Shown in pieces: positions 48,816 to 57,545 of a DNA stretch of 64,000 bases (positions are counted from its first letter, which is position 1; each line of letters opens with the position of its first letter). Below the pieces are notes generated by a model, which saw only the letters and a list, made by a program, of their open reading frames with translations, had not been told where the DNA came from and did no database searches. The DNA is from Microcebus murinus (Eukaryota > Chordata > Mammalia > Primates > Cheirogaleidae). The stretch covers positions 141,892,501 to 141,956,500 of the forward strand of contig NC_134104.1 in the NCBI RefSeq assembly GCF_040939455.1, read 5' to 3'. The position numbers and the translations under genes were made by a program.

Positions 48816-49228
48816 TTTCCTAGTGTCCTTATCCAGGGTGTGAATATAAGAATAAAAGGAGAAATGGGGATGCTTAATATGAAGAATATTATAAAGAGCA
48901 GAGGCTTTGGAGTCAGGTAGAGCTAGGTGTAAAATCTAGCACCATACATTTTTAACTTGCTATTTATGGGGAGTTTAGGTTTATTACAATTTTCTAGTTG
49001 CCAACTTAGAGATTCAAGAAGATAGCTGCATTTGGAGGTAGGCAGCTCAACTGTCTAACTGCTACATCTGGTCTGCTTTGACATCTCAGAGCTCCTTGGG
49101 GCTGTTACTGCCTTTCTGAATGCCCTTTGTGACTTGGAAAAAGCCAATTCCAAAGTATAGCTAATTCCCGACACATGTAGACCTGCCTTAAAAGGGTGTG
49201 TGTGTATAGACAGTAAATACTCTTCAGA
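48816..49228. other. Intergenic DNA with a MIR-like block
   Basis: 'gcagaggctttggagtcagg' at about 48899 resembles a MIR 5' part. Nothing else is recognised. Confidence 0.4.
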
Positions 49229-50130
49229 ATTTAAAAAAAAATTATTTTTTATTGATGCATGACATTTATATGTATTTATGGGGTATATGTGTTGTTTTGA
49301 TACATGCATATAATGTGTAATGATCAAATCAAGGTATTTAGGATTTCCATTACTTGGAACATCTACCATTTATTTGTGTTGGAAACATTTCAAGTCTTCT
49401 AGCTACTTCAAAATATACACTATATTGCTGTTAACTGTAGTCATCCTCTTAAACTATCAAACACTAGAATTTATTTTTTTTCTAACTGTATATTTGTACA
49501 CCTTAGCCTACCTCTCTTCATCCTCTCACACCCTTCCCAAACTCTGAATAGACATTTCTCAAAATAAGAAATACAAATAAGACATACAACAGGTTTATGA
49601 TAAATGTTTAACATCGCTAACATTGTGGAAATGCAAATCAAAACCACAAAGAGATATTATCTTACCCCAATTAGAATGGCTAATAAACCAAAAAAATAAA
49701 TACTGGCAAGGGTGCAGATAAAAGGGATCTCATATGCTGTCAGTGGGAAAATAAGTTAGTACAGCCATTTATTGAAAACATTATGGAGATTTTTCAATAA
49801 ACTAAAAATAGCACTACCATGCAATCCAGCAATGCCACTAATAGTTATCTATCCAGAGGGAAATAAATCAGTGTTTTAAAAGGATACCTCTACCCCTATG
49901 TTTATTGCAGCACTATTTGTGGTAACAAAGATATGATACTAACCTAAGTTGATTAAAAAAAATGGTATATATACAAAATGGAATACTATTCAGCCATAAA
50001 AAGAATGAAGTCCTGTAATTTGCAGCAACATCTATGAAACTGGAGGTCATTATGTTAAGTGAAATAAGCCAGGTACAAAAAGACAAAGATGTCATATTCT
50101 CACTTATATGTAGGAGACAAAAAGGTGATC
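49229..50130 (-). mobile_element. L1: Old L1 with 5' inversion (twin-primed)
   Basis: 49229-49535 is an L1 3' UTR on the minus strand ('tgatacatgcatataatgtg', 'tactatattgctgttaactg'). At 49536 the orientation flips. 49536-50130 is plus-strand L1: the ORF2 C-terminal region ('gaatagacatttctcaaaat', 'aatgcaaatcaaaaccacaa', 'tatttattgcagcactattt'-like blocks, 'aatactattcagccataaaa') running into the start of the 3' UTR ('cttatatgtaggagac'). In element order the plus part ends where the minus part begins, and their 5' ends meet at 49535/49536, as twin priming predicts. Confidence 0.8.
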
Positions 50131-51119
50131 TTGTGGAGGTAAAGATGAAAATGACAGTTACTCTTTAGTTTTTTGTTCCAGGTGAAACTTAGCACTCAGA
50201 TTAGAGGCTCAAAAAAAAAAAAAAAAACTAAACAAAAAAAAACCACTAGCATTTGCTCCTAACCACTTGCCCTGTAGTTCTGGCATGCAGAACCAGGAGT
50301 GCTGGTGTGAATTTCTTGGGGTCTCTTCATGCCCCTTTTTATGTATTAACTTCCTCCCAGGCCGTGAATGGAAGCCTGGTAGGGATATTCCCTTCTGTTA
50401 TTTTTGCAAGCACTCTTTCTTGCTGAAATTCATTTAAACTTCAAGCGAGTGAATAAAATAACCTTCACTAGTCTTATAGCAATATACAATATATTGGATT
50501 TATTCCAGTTGGGTTTTGGGAGCTGTGAGTTAAATATTTGGGTTTAGATCCCTGCATTGATGGCATGCTTCCTTATCAAGAGTTCTTCTGTTGCTGCTGC
50601 TGCTTTCTCCAATTAGACAAATGGATAAGATTATAATGCATGCAAAAGAAACTAACATGTTACTTGCTATGCACTGAATCCTGTTTTTCCTTCTTTTTCT
50701 TCCCCCTCATGTCCTTACCTATCAGACTAGAATAAGAAAGAATAATTAAAATACACAATATGGGATAGAGCATGAATTTTAGAGGCAGGCAGAGCAAAGT
50801 TTAAAATTTAGCTCTACTTTTTTCTAGCTTGTTGTTGGGGAAAATTACTTTTCCTTTATGAAGAGCCGCGTATCCTACTTATCTTACTCTAAATGGTGAC
50901 AAAATATATCTTTTTGTATTGTTGTTAGTGGTAAATGGTATTTATTATTGTGCATTGCTCAGAGTAAGAAATTATGTAGCCGTCAACATAAACCAAGCCA
51001 AAATTTACCAGAAGCCTATCCTTTCTTCATAGTTGTTATATTTAAAAATTTTAAATATGTTTTGAATAAACAAAATATTTGATTGCTAGTTGCTCTTTCT
51101 GTAGACTCTTTATGATGTA
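50131..51119. other. Intergenic DNA with A-rich tract
   Basis: A-runs at 50212-50246 and a MIR-like block near 50765-50850. No gene is seen. Confidence 0.4.
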
Positions 51120-51620
51120 ATGGTTTTATATTATTTTCTTATTGCAGCTGTCATAAATTACCACAAATTTAGTAGCTTAAAAAAACACAAATTCATTCTC
51201 TCACCGGTCTAGAGCTCAGTAGTCTGAAAAATTTGTCAGCAGGGCTTTTTTTTTTTTTTTTCTGGAGGCTGTAGGTTGGAATCTGTGTCCCTGACTTTTC
51301 TCTCTTCAAAAAGCTACCCACATTCCTTGGCTTACGGCCCCTTCCTACAACTTCAAACCTTGTGGAATCTTCTCTTTGACCTCATCTGTCTTTATGTCTT
51401 TTCTCTTTGACACTAATTCTTCTTCCCTTTTATAAGGACTCTTGGGATTACACTGGGCTGATTCAGATAATTTAGGATAATTCCTCATCTCTAGATCCAT
51501 CACTTCATCACTTTTACAAAGATTCTTTGATATATAAGGCAAACATTTACAGATTCCCAGGATTTGGGTATGGACTTTTTTGGGAGGTAGGTGGCTATTA
51601 TTCAGTTTATCATAGCATTT
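51120..51620 (+). mobile_element. Interspersed repeat, copy 2 of a three-copy family
   Basis: The same order as 35985-36240: 'gcagctgtcataaattacca', 'ctggaggctgtaggttggaa', 'ccttttataaggactcttgg', and a 'tatcatagca' end. It is longer than copy 1. Family name not assigned. Confidence 0.55.
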
Positions 51621-51624
51621 TACC

Positions 51625-52745
51625 TTGTAGGAATATTACCCCCTTTTTGATGAATTTAATGTGTTTTGCCCTAAAGTTACCTTGTTTGTTATTAAGATTA
51701 TTAAGATTATGTCGCTTGCTTTCTTTTTTGATTTGCAATAATCTGTTATACCTCTTTTCTTTTTATCCTGTCAGAACTACTTGGTTTAGGTGTGTCTCTT
51801 GTGTGTAGCACATAGAATTGTGGTTTATTTTATGATTCAATTCAAAAATTTGTTTTATTTAGCAGCTCATTTACATTTTTATAATGTCTGTGTATAAAGT
51901 CATTCACAATGTCATCTACTTCCTTTTTTTCCTGATATTTAGAAATGATCATTTGCATTTTTTCTGTCACTCTTTGGTTGATTTTTAATTCTGCAGATAA
52001 TATGTTTAATACTCACCACCAGTGTTTTTGCTGAAGAATCTCTAATAATTAGTAGATTCCTCAAAAAGACACATAGATACAATATTTCCTGAGACTTTGC
52101 AAAGCCAAATTGCCTGTGGCCATCATTACTTGCCAAAGTACAAAATTCTTGGTCACACTTTCTTTCCTTTAGCTTGAGGTGTCCCTCTAGTATCTCTTTA
52201 ACTTCTGATGCTTAGCCTAATTTTATTTCCCTGAGACGAACCTGATTTTTGTACTTGGATAGCCAAAGGATCTTTCCTTTATCTTTCAAGTTCAATACTT
52301 TTGCTTAAATTATTTTTTGTGCTGTATTTTAGGTGTCATCTTTCTTTAAAATACAGTGTGTTCTTAATTCTATGTAGATTAGAATCTTTCTTTGTTTCAG
52401 GAAAGTTTCTTAATTTAAATTTCAAATATTTTCCCTATACCCTTGTTTTGTTCCCCTATCCAAAGTATGTCCTTTGCCTACTTTACAAATATCAATACTC
52501 TTTCTCTAAACCAGTTTCCTCTTTCTTCTTTCTCCTCTGTTCTAGTCTCTATTCTTTTGCCATTTAATGTTTTATGTGACTTTATTTTGTCTCATGTTTT
52601 TTTAAAATAGTCTTCATTTGAATTTTTTTTCCTATTGCTTTCATTTTTTTCCTAACTTTTTATCAGCTTCTATTTTACTTTTTTTTTTGACAGGCCCGTC
52701 ACCTTTTGTATGGTCATCTTTTTCCTAATTTTTTATATTTCTGCT
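51625..52745 (-). mobile_element. Probable old L1 5' half, very diverged
   Basis: T-rich sequence in which 'taggtgtgtctcttgtgtgtagcac' and 'gcagctcatttacatttt' resemble, on the minus strand, the endonuclease part of ORF2. Upstream element parts are weaker. No frame is open. It served as the insertion target for the retroviral retrocopy at 52760. Confidence 0.4.
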
Positions 52746-52746
52746 T

Positions 52747-52755
52747 TGTGGTCTA

Positions 52756-52759
<4 letters not shown>
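52747..52759. repeat. Target-site duplication (left) of the ERV retrocopy
   Basis: The 13 bp tgtggtctatctt are repeated exactly at 56833-56845. Retroviral integrases leave 4-6 bp duplications. A 13-bp one, next to a poly(A) tail, is an L1-type duplication. Confidence 0.95.

Positions 52760-52810
<51 letters not shown>
52758..52810 (-). other. Poly(A) tail of the ERV retrocopy (T53 on plus strand)
   Basis: An uninterrupted run of 53 T directly abuts the R region; the first two T may belong to the target duplication. On the element strand it is a post-transcriptional poly(A) tail, which proviruses do not carry. The length and purity suggest a young insertion. Confidence 0.95.
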
Positions 52811-52812
<2 letters not shown>

Positions 52813-53230
52813 AATCACACAAGAGGAGGTTTATTTTCTGGCTAGCCAGGGTCCAAGCCCCAGAGCACCAACGCAGTGGCCACTCTCGCAGGCAAGGACC
52901 CCGACCGGAACAACGGCATGCCTTTTATCCCCATGGTGCACAAGCTGCGCACAAGCCGACTACGCATGGATCATTGACCTTTAAAATGATTGGTTGCCCA
53001 CTACTGCCTTTTGAAATAATTGGCAGGTTGGTTGCCCTCTATTGCCTGATGGGCCAGTCGCCCGTGCTTCAATGACCTCATCCCATAATTCCCGTTACAG
53101 CGGTGTAGCGAGCAAGCAATGACCAGAAGCAAAGGTTTGCCGTTAGCTCATTGCCCCACCCAAGTGAATTCCCGACAAGTAGAAGAATTCCTCTGCCCTT
53201 CCTCTGTCCTACAAATTCCTCTGCCTTACA
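52811..53230 (-). repeat. ERV 3' LTR, U3 and R only
   Basis: On the minus strand the LTR starts TGTAAGGCAG at 53230, right after the polypurine tract, and runs about 420 bp. A TATA-like GATAAAA lies at the complement of 52923-52929, about 90 nt upstream of AATAAA. CCAAT motifs (complement attgg near 52986-52992 and 53018-53022) lie in U3. U5 is missing because the copied RNA ended at the poly(A) site. Confidence 0.85.
52830..52835 (-). promoter_or_regulatory. ERV polyadenylation signal AATAAA
   Basis: The complement of tttatt lies 19 nt before the poly(A) tail, normal spacing for 3' end formation. Confidence 0.9.
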
Positions 53231-53246
53231 TTCCCCCCTTTCTCTA
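53231..53246 (-). promoter_or_regulatory. Polypurine tract
   Basis: On the minus strand the sequence after the env stop is AGAGAAAGGGGGGAA, followed at once by the LTR's TG. This is where retroviral plus-strand DNA synthesis is primed. It ties the env fragment and LTR to one element. Confidence 0.9.
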
Positions 53247-53726
53247 GGTAGCAGACGAGCACTCCTGCTCGTCCTCAAGGTCTCTTAGGTGCTCTAGTTC
53301 TATAGCACTTGACCATAGCTGCTGATATTGTTGTTGCAACACTAGTAGCTGGACAGTGTTTATCCGTTCTTTCACAAAAGCTACTAGTCTATTAATTACA
53401 CATGGCGCAAAAGTAAGGACTAAGATTAGCATAATGAGTGGGCCTAGTAGGATGGATAGTAGCGTTGTTAACCAGGGGGAACTGTTAACCCAAGACTCAA
53501 ACCAACCTGCTCCTATCGCTCCTAAGCCAAAAAGAGTAGCCAGGGTTATGGCTGTGATGGGCTCTCTTTTTCTTTTAAAAATTAGGTTGGTGACTCTTTG
53601 CCCTACTGTGCCCTCATACATTGTCTCCTCAGTGTGGTATATTATTTTTGGGAACACTAACACCATTATACAGTAATCTTTAGACCCATGTAAGGTTATG
53701 GGGTTGGTGGGGGTTCGGGGCGGCAA
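53244..53726 (-). pseudogene. env: ERV env remnant: surface C-terminus and transmembrane subunit, internally deleted
   Basis: The 160-codon frame joins a short surface-subunit piece (with '[12 protein letters not shown]') to the transmembrane subunit. A furin-type site KRKR lies at residues 51-54, then a hydrophobic Ala/Gly/Leu-rich fusion-peptide-like segment (about 56-74), a membrane span (about 86-112) and a cytoplasmic tail containing a YXXL motif (YQQL, 134-137). The ectodomain that normally separates fusion peptide and membrane span, with its heptad repeats and disulphide motif, is absent. Most of the surface subunit is also gone. The product could not be a working envelope. The frame ends TAG at 53244-53246, next to the polypurine tract. 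Confidence 0.85.
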
Positions 53727-53817
53727 GTACAGCTGCAGGTCTCTACCCCAAAAACATTAGACCAAAAACACAACATCCCCAAAACACAACAACCAACCCC
53801 CACCGCGACCCGTCCAT
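53727..53817 (-). pseudogene. env: ERV env leader, truncated by a stop
   Basis: An ATG at the complement of 53815-53817 opens a short frame that encodes a hydrophobic, W/V/F/G/C-rich stretch of about 20 residues like a signal peptide, then stops. The surviving surface-subunit frame resumes at about 53726 in another phase. I read it as the env start because it follows the integrase C-terminus in the usual place. Confidence 0.5.
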
Positions 53818-53913
53818 GTTGCCACCCAGTTCAATCTTTAGATGCCACAACCCCAGTCCAAGTCTAGGTCAGGAGTCCTGGGCTGTCGCCGCCATGCGGG
53901 TCAGGTCTGGTCT

Positions 53914-54216
53914 TCAGAGGATTCCTCGGGTCTGCAGTTGCTTTCCACTGGTCCTGGCACCGTTCCTGGTCTTTTTATTAGCAGGTCTCACGTGGGAGTG
54001 GTGTATCCAGGTCGCTACTATTCTATTGACCTTAAGAGCAGTGGGGGTAACAAGAATAATTTGATAGGGGCCCTTCCACCTCGGCTCGAGGGTTCTGTTG
54101 TTATGCCGTTTCACCCACACCCAATCCCCTGCTGGTGTGGGTGAAATGGTGTCCGGCACCACCCTCCTCAGGCCGGTAGATAGCATGGAGGCCCGGCCAT
54201 ACTTGACTGTGGACAC
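53914..54216 (-). pseudogene. pol: ERV pol: integrase C-terminal domain
   Basis: The frame contains '[20 protein letters not shown]' followed by '[14 protein letters not shown]' and ends with a basic tail. This is the SH3-like C-terminal domain of gammaretroviral integrases. It overlaps the upstream integrase frame by about 50 nt in another phase, so a frameshift or small deletion separates them. Confidence 0.85.
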
Positions 54217-54918
54217 GTTGCAGAGCCTGCCTCAGGGCTCATTCTAGGAACTACAGGAGGGGGTGTGCCATACATGATTTTAAAAGGGGTTAAACGCAAG
54301 TGATAAGGGGTGTTCCGGGCTCGGAACAGGGCGAAGGGAAGGAGGGTCACCCAGTCTCCGCCAGTCTCCAGGGCCAATTTAGTCAGGGTCTCCTTTATTG
54401 TTCTATTTATTCGCTCTACCTGCCCAGAGCTCTGGGGATTATATGCACAATGTAATTTCCAATCTATCCCCATAGCCTGGGCCAGCCCTTGACTAACCTG
54501 ACAGATATTATTTGATCTTATCCCTTCCGGCAGTCCATACCTGGGGACTATTTCTTCTAATATTTTCTTAGCTACTGTCAAAGCTGTTTCTCCTTTCGTA
54601 GGGAAGGCTTTTACCCATCTGGAAAACGTATCTACTATGACCAGTAAATATCGGTACCCGTATTTTCTAGGCTTGACTTCTGTGAAATTCACTTCCCAAA
54701 ATAGTCCTGGCTGCCTCCCCCTTTCCCTCGTACCTGCGTGGGTCCCTCTGGTCCTCCCCGGCTGCATGACCTGACAGGCTCGGCAACTTTTGACGATGTC
54801 ATCTGGAACCCGTCCTTGTGACTTGAACCTTAGTTGAGCAGTGTCCAGCAGTTGCAGCATCTTTCTCTTCCCTAGATGTGTGGTCTGATGCAGGTGTTCT
54901 AACAGGAGATGTTCGTCA
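54168..54918 (-). pseudogene. pol: ERV pol: integrase zinc-binding and catalytic domains, inactive
   Basis: The frame open up to 54944 is integrase from about residue 11 on; the first codons cross the inversion joint. The HHCC zinc motif is present (H19, H23, C54, C57). The catalytic core is recognisable ('RYLLVIVDTFSRWVKAFPTK', 'HCAYNPQSSGQVERINRTIK'). Of the three acidic catalytic residues the glutamate (E177) is present. The first aspartate position is Asn (N86), and the region of the second reads RSNNI with no Asp. Such a protein could not integrate DNA. The frame then degenerates before the C-terminal domain, which continues in another phase at 54216. Confidence 0.88.
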
Positions 54919-54920
54919 GG
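54900..54920. other. Inversion joint of the ERV retrocopy
   Basis: Left of about 54905 the minus strand is integrase; right of it the plus strand is capsid. An open frame crosses the joint (plus strand from 54878) and begins with 11 codons that are antisense integrase. The exact base is blurred, as is usual where short microhomology joins the two cDNA pieces. Confidence 0.8.
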
Positions 54921-55426
54921 GGCCGGAGGAGAGCCCGGCAGCATACTTAGAGAGGATCATGGAGGCCTTCCGGCAGTACACCCCCATAGATCCCACAATG
55001 GAGGAGAGTAAGGCAGCTGTTATGATGGCGTTTGTCAATCAGGCAGCCCCCGACATTAGGCTCAAAGTGCAGAGAATAGATAGATTGGGCGAAAAGACTC
55101 TACAGGACCTGTTAGAAGTGGCAGAGAAGGTCGATAATAATAGAGAGACGCTAGAAGAGAGGTTAGAGAGGATCAAAAGAGAAGACAGGAAATTCCAAGC
55201 TGGGGAAGCACGGAAAGCAAACAGAGAGATGGCTAAAATCCTGCTAGCTGCCACAAGAGGGGGACAGATAGGGTCAGAGGACAGAGAAAGGCCCTGGCGG
55301 GAGAGGCTAGGCAAGGATCAATGTGCCAATTGCAAGGAGCATGGGCATTGGGCCCGAGAGTGCCCCAAAAGAAAGGGGGGCGAAGACTTGGAGGTCCTGA
55401 AAAAGTCATGGTTGCAGGACAGGTGA
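54905..55426 (+). pseudogene. gag: ERV gag: capsid C-terminus and nucleocapsid
   Basis: The frame (open from 54878, ending TGA at 55424-55426) starts inside capsid with the major-homology-like 'QGPEESPAAYLERI'. It continues through a charged helical linker rich in E/K/R (about residues 75-125) and ends in one CCHC zinc knuckle, CANCKEHGHWAREC (C149, C152, H157, C162). A single knuckle and this capsid type indicate a gammaretrovirus-like virus. Matrix and the N-terminal capsid are missing because the cDNA ended here. A TAG at 55435-55437 is in frame with the protease. A gammaretroviral stop-readthrough arrangement is possible, with a 1-nt shift upstream of it in this copy. Confidence 0.9.
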
Positions 55427-55434
55427 CAGACAAA

Positions 55435-55621
55435 TAGGGAAGATGGGGTTCGGTCCCCCTCCCCAAACTTAGGATAACTTTGCAAGTGGAGGGGAACCCA
55501 GTCAGCTTCCTCATAGATACAGGAGCAGAACATTTGGTACTAACGGAAGACACAGGAAAATTGTCCAGTAAGACCAGTTGGGTGCAGGGGGCAACAGGAG
55601 CCAAACTATATCGGTGGACCA
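55435..55621 (+). pseudogene. pro: ERV pro: protease N-terminal half
   Basis: The frame carries 'ITLQVEGNPVSFLIDTGAEH', which holds the aspartic-protease active-site triplet DTG, and continues to 'WVQGATGAKLYRWTT'. The second half of protease is missing: at about 55621 the sequence jumps into reverse transcriptase in another frame. Confidence 0.85.
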
Positions 55622-55845
55622 CATGGCAGAGATTGGGTTTGGGTTCAGGAAAAACTCGCCTACCCTGTTCAACAAGGCCCTCCATGATGACCTTGGGTTT
55701 GCGGAAAAGGCTCCACCTCTGTATGAAGGGTTTAGGGCGGGGCGAGCATGGGAGTGGACTGCAAATGGAAGATGCTTTTCATGCCCTGAGGGCAGCCATG
55801 CTGGAAGCCCCAGCCCTAGCACCCCCTGATCCTACTTGTCAAAAA
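55622..55845 (+). pseudogene. pol: ERV pol: reverse-transcriptase remnants
   Basis: Two RT pieces survive: 'GFRKNSPTLFNKALHDDL' (palm, about 55640-55695) and, after a gap, 'KAPPLYEGF...AWEWT' and 'ALRAAMLEAPALAPPDPT' (connection side, to about 55830). They lie in different frames. The catalytic YXDD motif and most of fingers, palm and thumb are absent. Confidence 0.8.
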
Positions 55846-55865
55846 AAAGAAAAAAAAAAAAAAAC
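55838..55865 (+). repeat. A-rich tract inside pol
   Basis: The run caaaaaaaagaaaaaaa and further A sits between RT connection and RNase H, where some 25 codons appear to be missing. It could be an A-run expansion at lysine codons or a deletion scar. It is not the terminal tail. Confidence 0.7.
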
Positions 55866-56743
55866 TAGATCCGGTGGCGGCCGGGTGGCCAGCGTGCTTG
55901 CGATTCATCGCAGCCACGGCCCTGTTGGTCAAAGACGCTGATAAGCTCACCCTAGGGCAGCGGCTGCAGATCACCACCCCGCACGCCATAGAGGGGGTTC
56001 TGAAGCAGCCACCGGGACGGTGGATCTCAAATGCGAGGCTGACTCATTACCAAGGGCTTTTGCTGGACGCACCCCGCCTCGAGTTCCAGACCCCTGCCGC
56101 CTCGAATCCAGCTACGCTTCTGCCAACCCCTGCTGCAGCCGCACCTGAACGTGATTACCTTGAGATCCTAGCCGAGACCCAGACGACCCGTAGAGACTTG
56201 AAGGATCGCCCCCTTCCAGGTAGCGACCTGACCTGGTTCACGGACAGAAGCAGTTTCATCCGGGACGGACGCAGGTACGCAGGGGCAGCCATAGTAGATG
56301 ACCAAGGTAAACTTGTCTGGGCGGCACGCCTTCCGCAAGCGACATCTGCTCAGAAGGCAGAACTAATAGCGCTGACAGAGGCTCTTAGCCGGGCCCGAGG
56401 AAAAAGGCTGACGGTGTACACTGACAGCCGCTATGCCATTGGGACTGTGCACATACATGGGGCCCTCTACAGGGAAAGGGGCTTCATCACAGCAGAGGGA
56501 AAGGAAATTAAGCACATGCCTGAAATACTCCACCTACTAGAGGCTGTTTTGCTGCCAAAGGCAGTGGCGGTAGTCCATACCCCGGGACACCAGAGCGGGG
56601 ATTCCATGGAAGCATGGGGCAATCGGAGAGCAGACGCTGAAGCTAAGAAGGCTGCAGAAGACACTCCGCAGCCAGACATCCTGCACCTTAGCCTGCCACC
56701 CCCAGGCATGGGATGGTTGCCTCCTCTGCCGGACTGTAGATGA
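55866..56743 (+). pseudogene. pol: ERV pol: connection domain and RNase H
   Basis: An open frame of about 290 codons covers the RT connection region ('AAGWPACLRFIAATALLVKD', 'QPPGRWISNARLTHYQ') and a whole RNase H. The four acidic residues that bind the metal ions are all present: D124 in WFTDRSS, E163 in KAELIAL, D184 in YTDSRY, D254 in RRADAE. The conserved histidine region is present too (GHQSGD). The residue after D124 is Arg where Gly is usual. It is the best-preserved part of the element and the longest retroviral frame in the window. The frame closes with TGA at 56741-56743. Confidence 0.92.
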
Positions 56744-56832
56744 GGTCTGGGCCTCAGAGCAGCTACGTGAAGATGGCTGGTTGCGGGACAAAGGGCATCG
56801 CCTAATAGTGCCAGAACTCTTAGAACGCCACC
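56744..56832 (+). pseudogene. pol: ERV pol: start of integrase, ends at the insertion boundary
   Basis: Beyond the RNase H stop another phase reads 'DKGHRLIVPELLERH', the N-terminus of integrase. It ends exactly at the right target duplication. Integrase continues, inverted, at about 54918 on the minus strand. Confidence 0.75.
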
Positions 56833-56845
56833 TGTGGTCTATCTT
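56833..56845. repeat. Target-site duplication (right) of the ERV retrocopy
   Basis: Exact copy of 52747-52759. The next bases give TATT/AAGATAG on the element strand, an L1 endonuclease-type nick site. Confidence 0.95.
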
Positions 56846-57009
56846 AATAGCTAAAATTATTCATAACGTTTGATTGTTGTTATTATAATTTTTCATGTTA
56901 TGTTAAAATATTATGTTAAGATTTTTTTCTGCTTTATGATGAGAGTTTTTTTTGCAGGGAAATGTTGCTGCTAATTTTGCTTTGCAATTTTTTTGAAATT
57001 TTCTTCTTT
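56846..57009. other. AT-rich target-flank DNA
   Basis: T-rich, probably continuing the old L1 that was interrupted at 52746. Nothing else is seen. Confidence 0.4.
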
Positions 57010-57165
57010 TTCTTTATTTCTATAAATTGACAAATACAAATTGTATATATTTATAATGTACAACATGTTGTTTTGATGTATGCACACCTTGTGGAATGTC
57101 TAAAATTAGTTAATGAACATGTGTATTACCTCACATACTTATGGGTTTTTAAAGAGCAGTTTTAG
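57010..57165 (-). mobile_element. Old L1 3' UTR fragment
   Basis: 'attgacaaatacaaattgta', 'tacaacatgttgttttgatg' and 'acctcacatacttatg' follow an old L1 3' UTR on the minus strand. Confidence 0.65.
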
Positions 57166-57174
57166 GTTCCCAGT

Positions 57175-57545
57175 CTGTCTTAGTATAATTTCTTTTGCTA
57201 TTGCAGAATATCACAGACTGGGTAATTTATAAAGAAAAGAAATTTATTTCTTACAATTCTGGAGGCTGAGAAGCCCAAAGTCAAGGGGCTGTGCCTGGTA
57301 AGGGCCTTCCTGCTGTGTCATTTCATGGTGGAAGGGGTCACATGGCCAGAGGGCAAGAGCATGTCCACTTATGTCTCTCTTCCTCTTCTCATGAAGCCAC
57401 CAGTCCTATCATGGGCAGTCTACCCCGAATACCTTATTTAATCCTAATTATCTCCCAAAGGCTTTACCTCCAAATACTGTCAACATATGAATTTGGGGAT
57501 TAAGTTTTCAATACAAACTTTGGGGGAAAAATTCAAATCATAGCA
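57175..57545 (+). mobile_element. Interspersed repeat, copy 3 of a three-copy family
   Basis: It is the best-preserved copy: 'gaatatcacagactgggtaa', 'gaaatttatttcttacaatt', 'ctggaggctgagaagcccaa', 'ctcccaaaggctttacctcc', 'ttcaaatcatagca'. The order is the same as at 35985 and 51120. Confidence 0.65.

Larger units (their letters stand above)
52760..56832 (-). mobile_element. L1-mobilised retrocopy of a gammaretrovirus-like ERV RNA, with 5' inversion
   Basis: Two halves of one retroviral genome lie head to head. The minus half (52811-about 54910) runs integrase, env, polypurine tract, U3 and R. It stops 19 nt after AATAAA and passes straight into 53 T. The plus half (about 54905-56832) runs gag capsid, nucleocapsid, protease, RT remnant, RNase H and integrase N-terminus. 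In viral order the plus half ends where the minus half begins. Both 5' ends meet at the flip, as in twin-primed L1 insertions. There is no U5, no 5' LTR and no primer-binding site. The 13-bp duplications abut TATT/AA on the element strand, an L1 endonuclease-type site. Several internal deletions (protease to RT, RT core, surface protein, transmembrane ectodomain) make it incapable of replication. Confidence 0.93.

Noticed and set aside
48620..48843. Open frames encoding Phe-Leu-Pro-Ser repeats
   Set aside because: Translation of the (CCTT)n microsatellite in any frame gives such repeats; there is no gene evidence.
52706..53075. Open frames starting with a long run of Phe
   Set aside because: They read the complement of the poly(A) tail and then antisense LTR.
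53356..53676. Plus-strand open frame of 106 codons
   Set aside because: Antisense to the ERV env transmembrane fragment.
55838..55865. A second poly(A) tail inside the ERV
   Set aside because: Viral coding sequence continues in the same orientation on both sides, so it is an internal A-run or deletion scar and not an RNA end.
52760..56832. Ordinary provirus later rearranged by inversion
   Set aside because: The poly(A) tail, absence of U5 and 5' LTR, 13-bp duplication at both outer limits and L1-type nick site are all explained by one L1-mediated event. A provirus plus inversion would need several independent coincidences.
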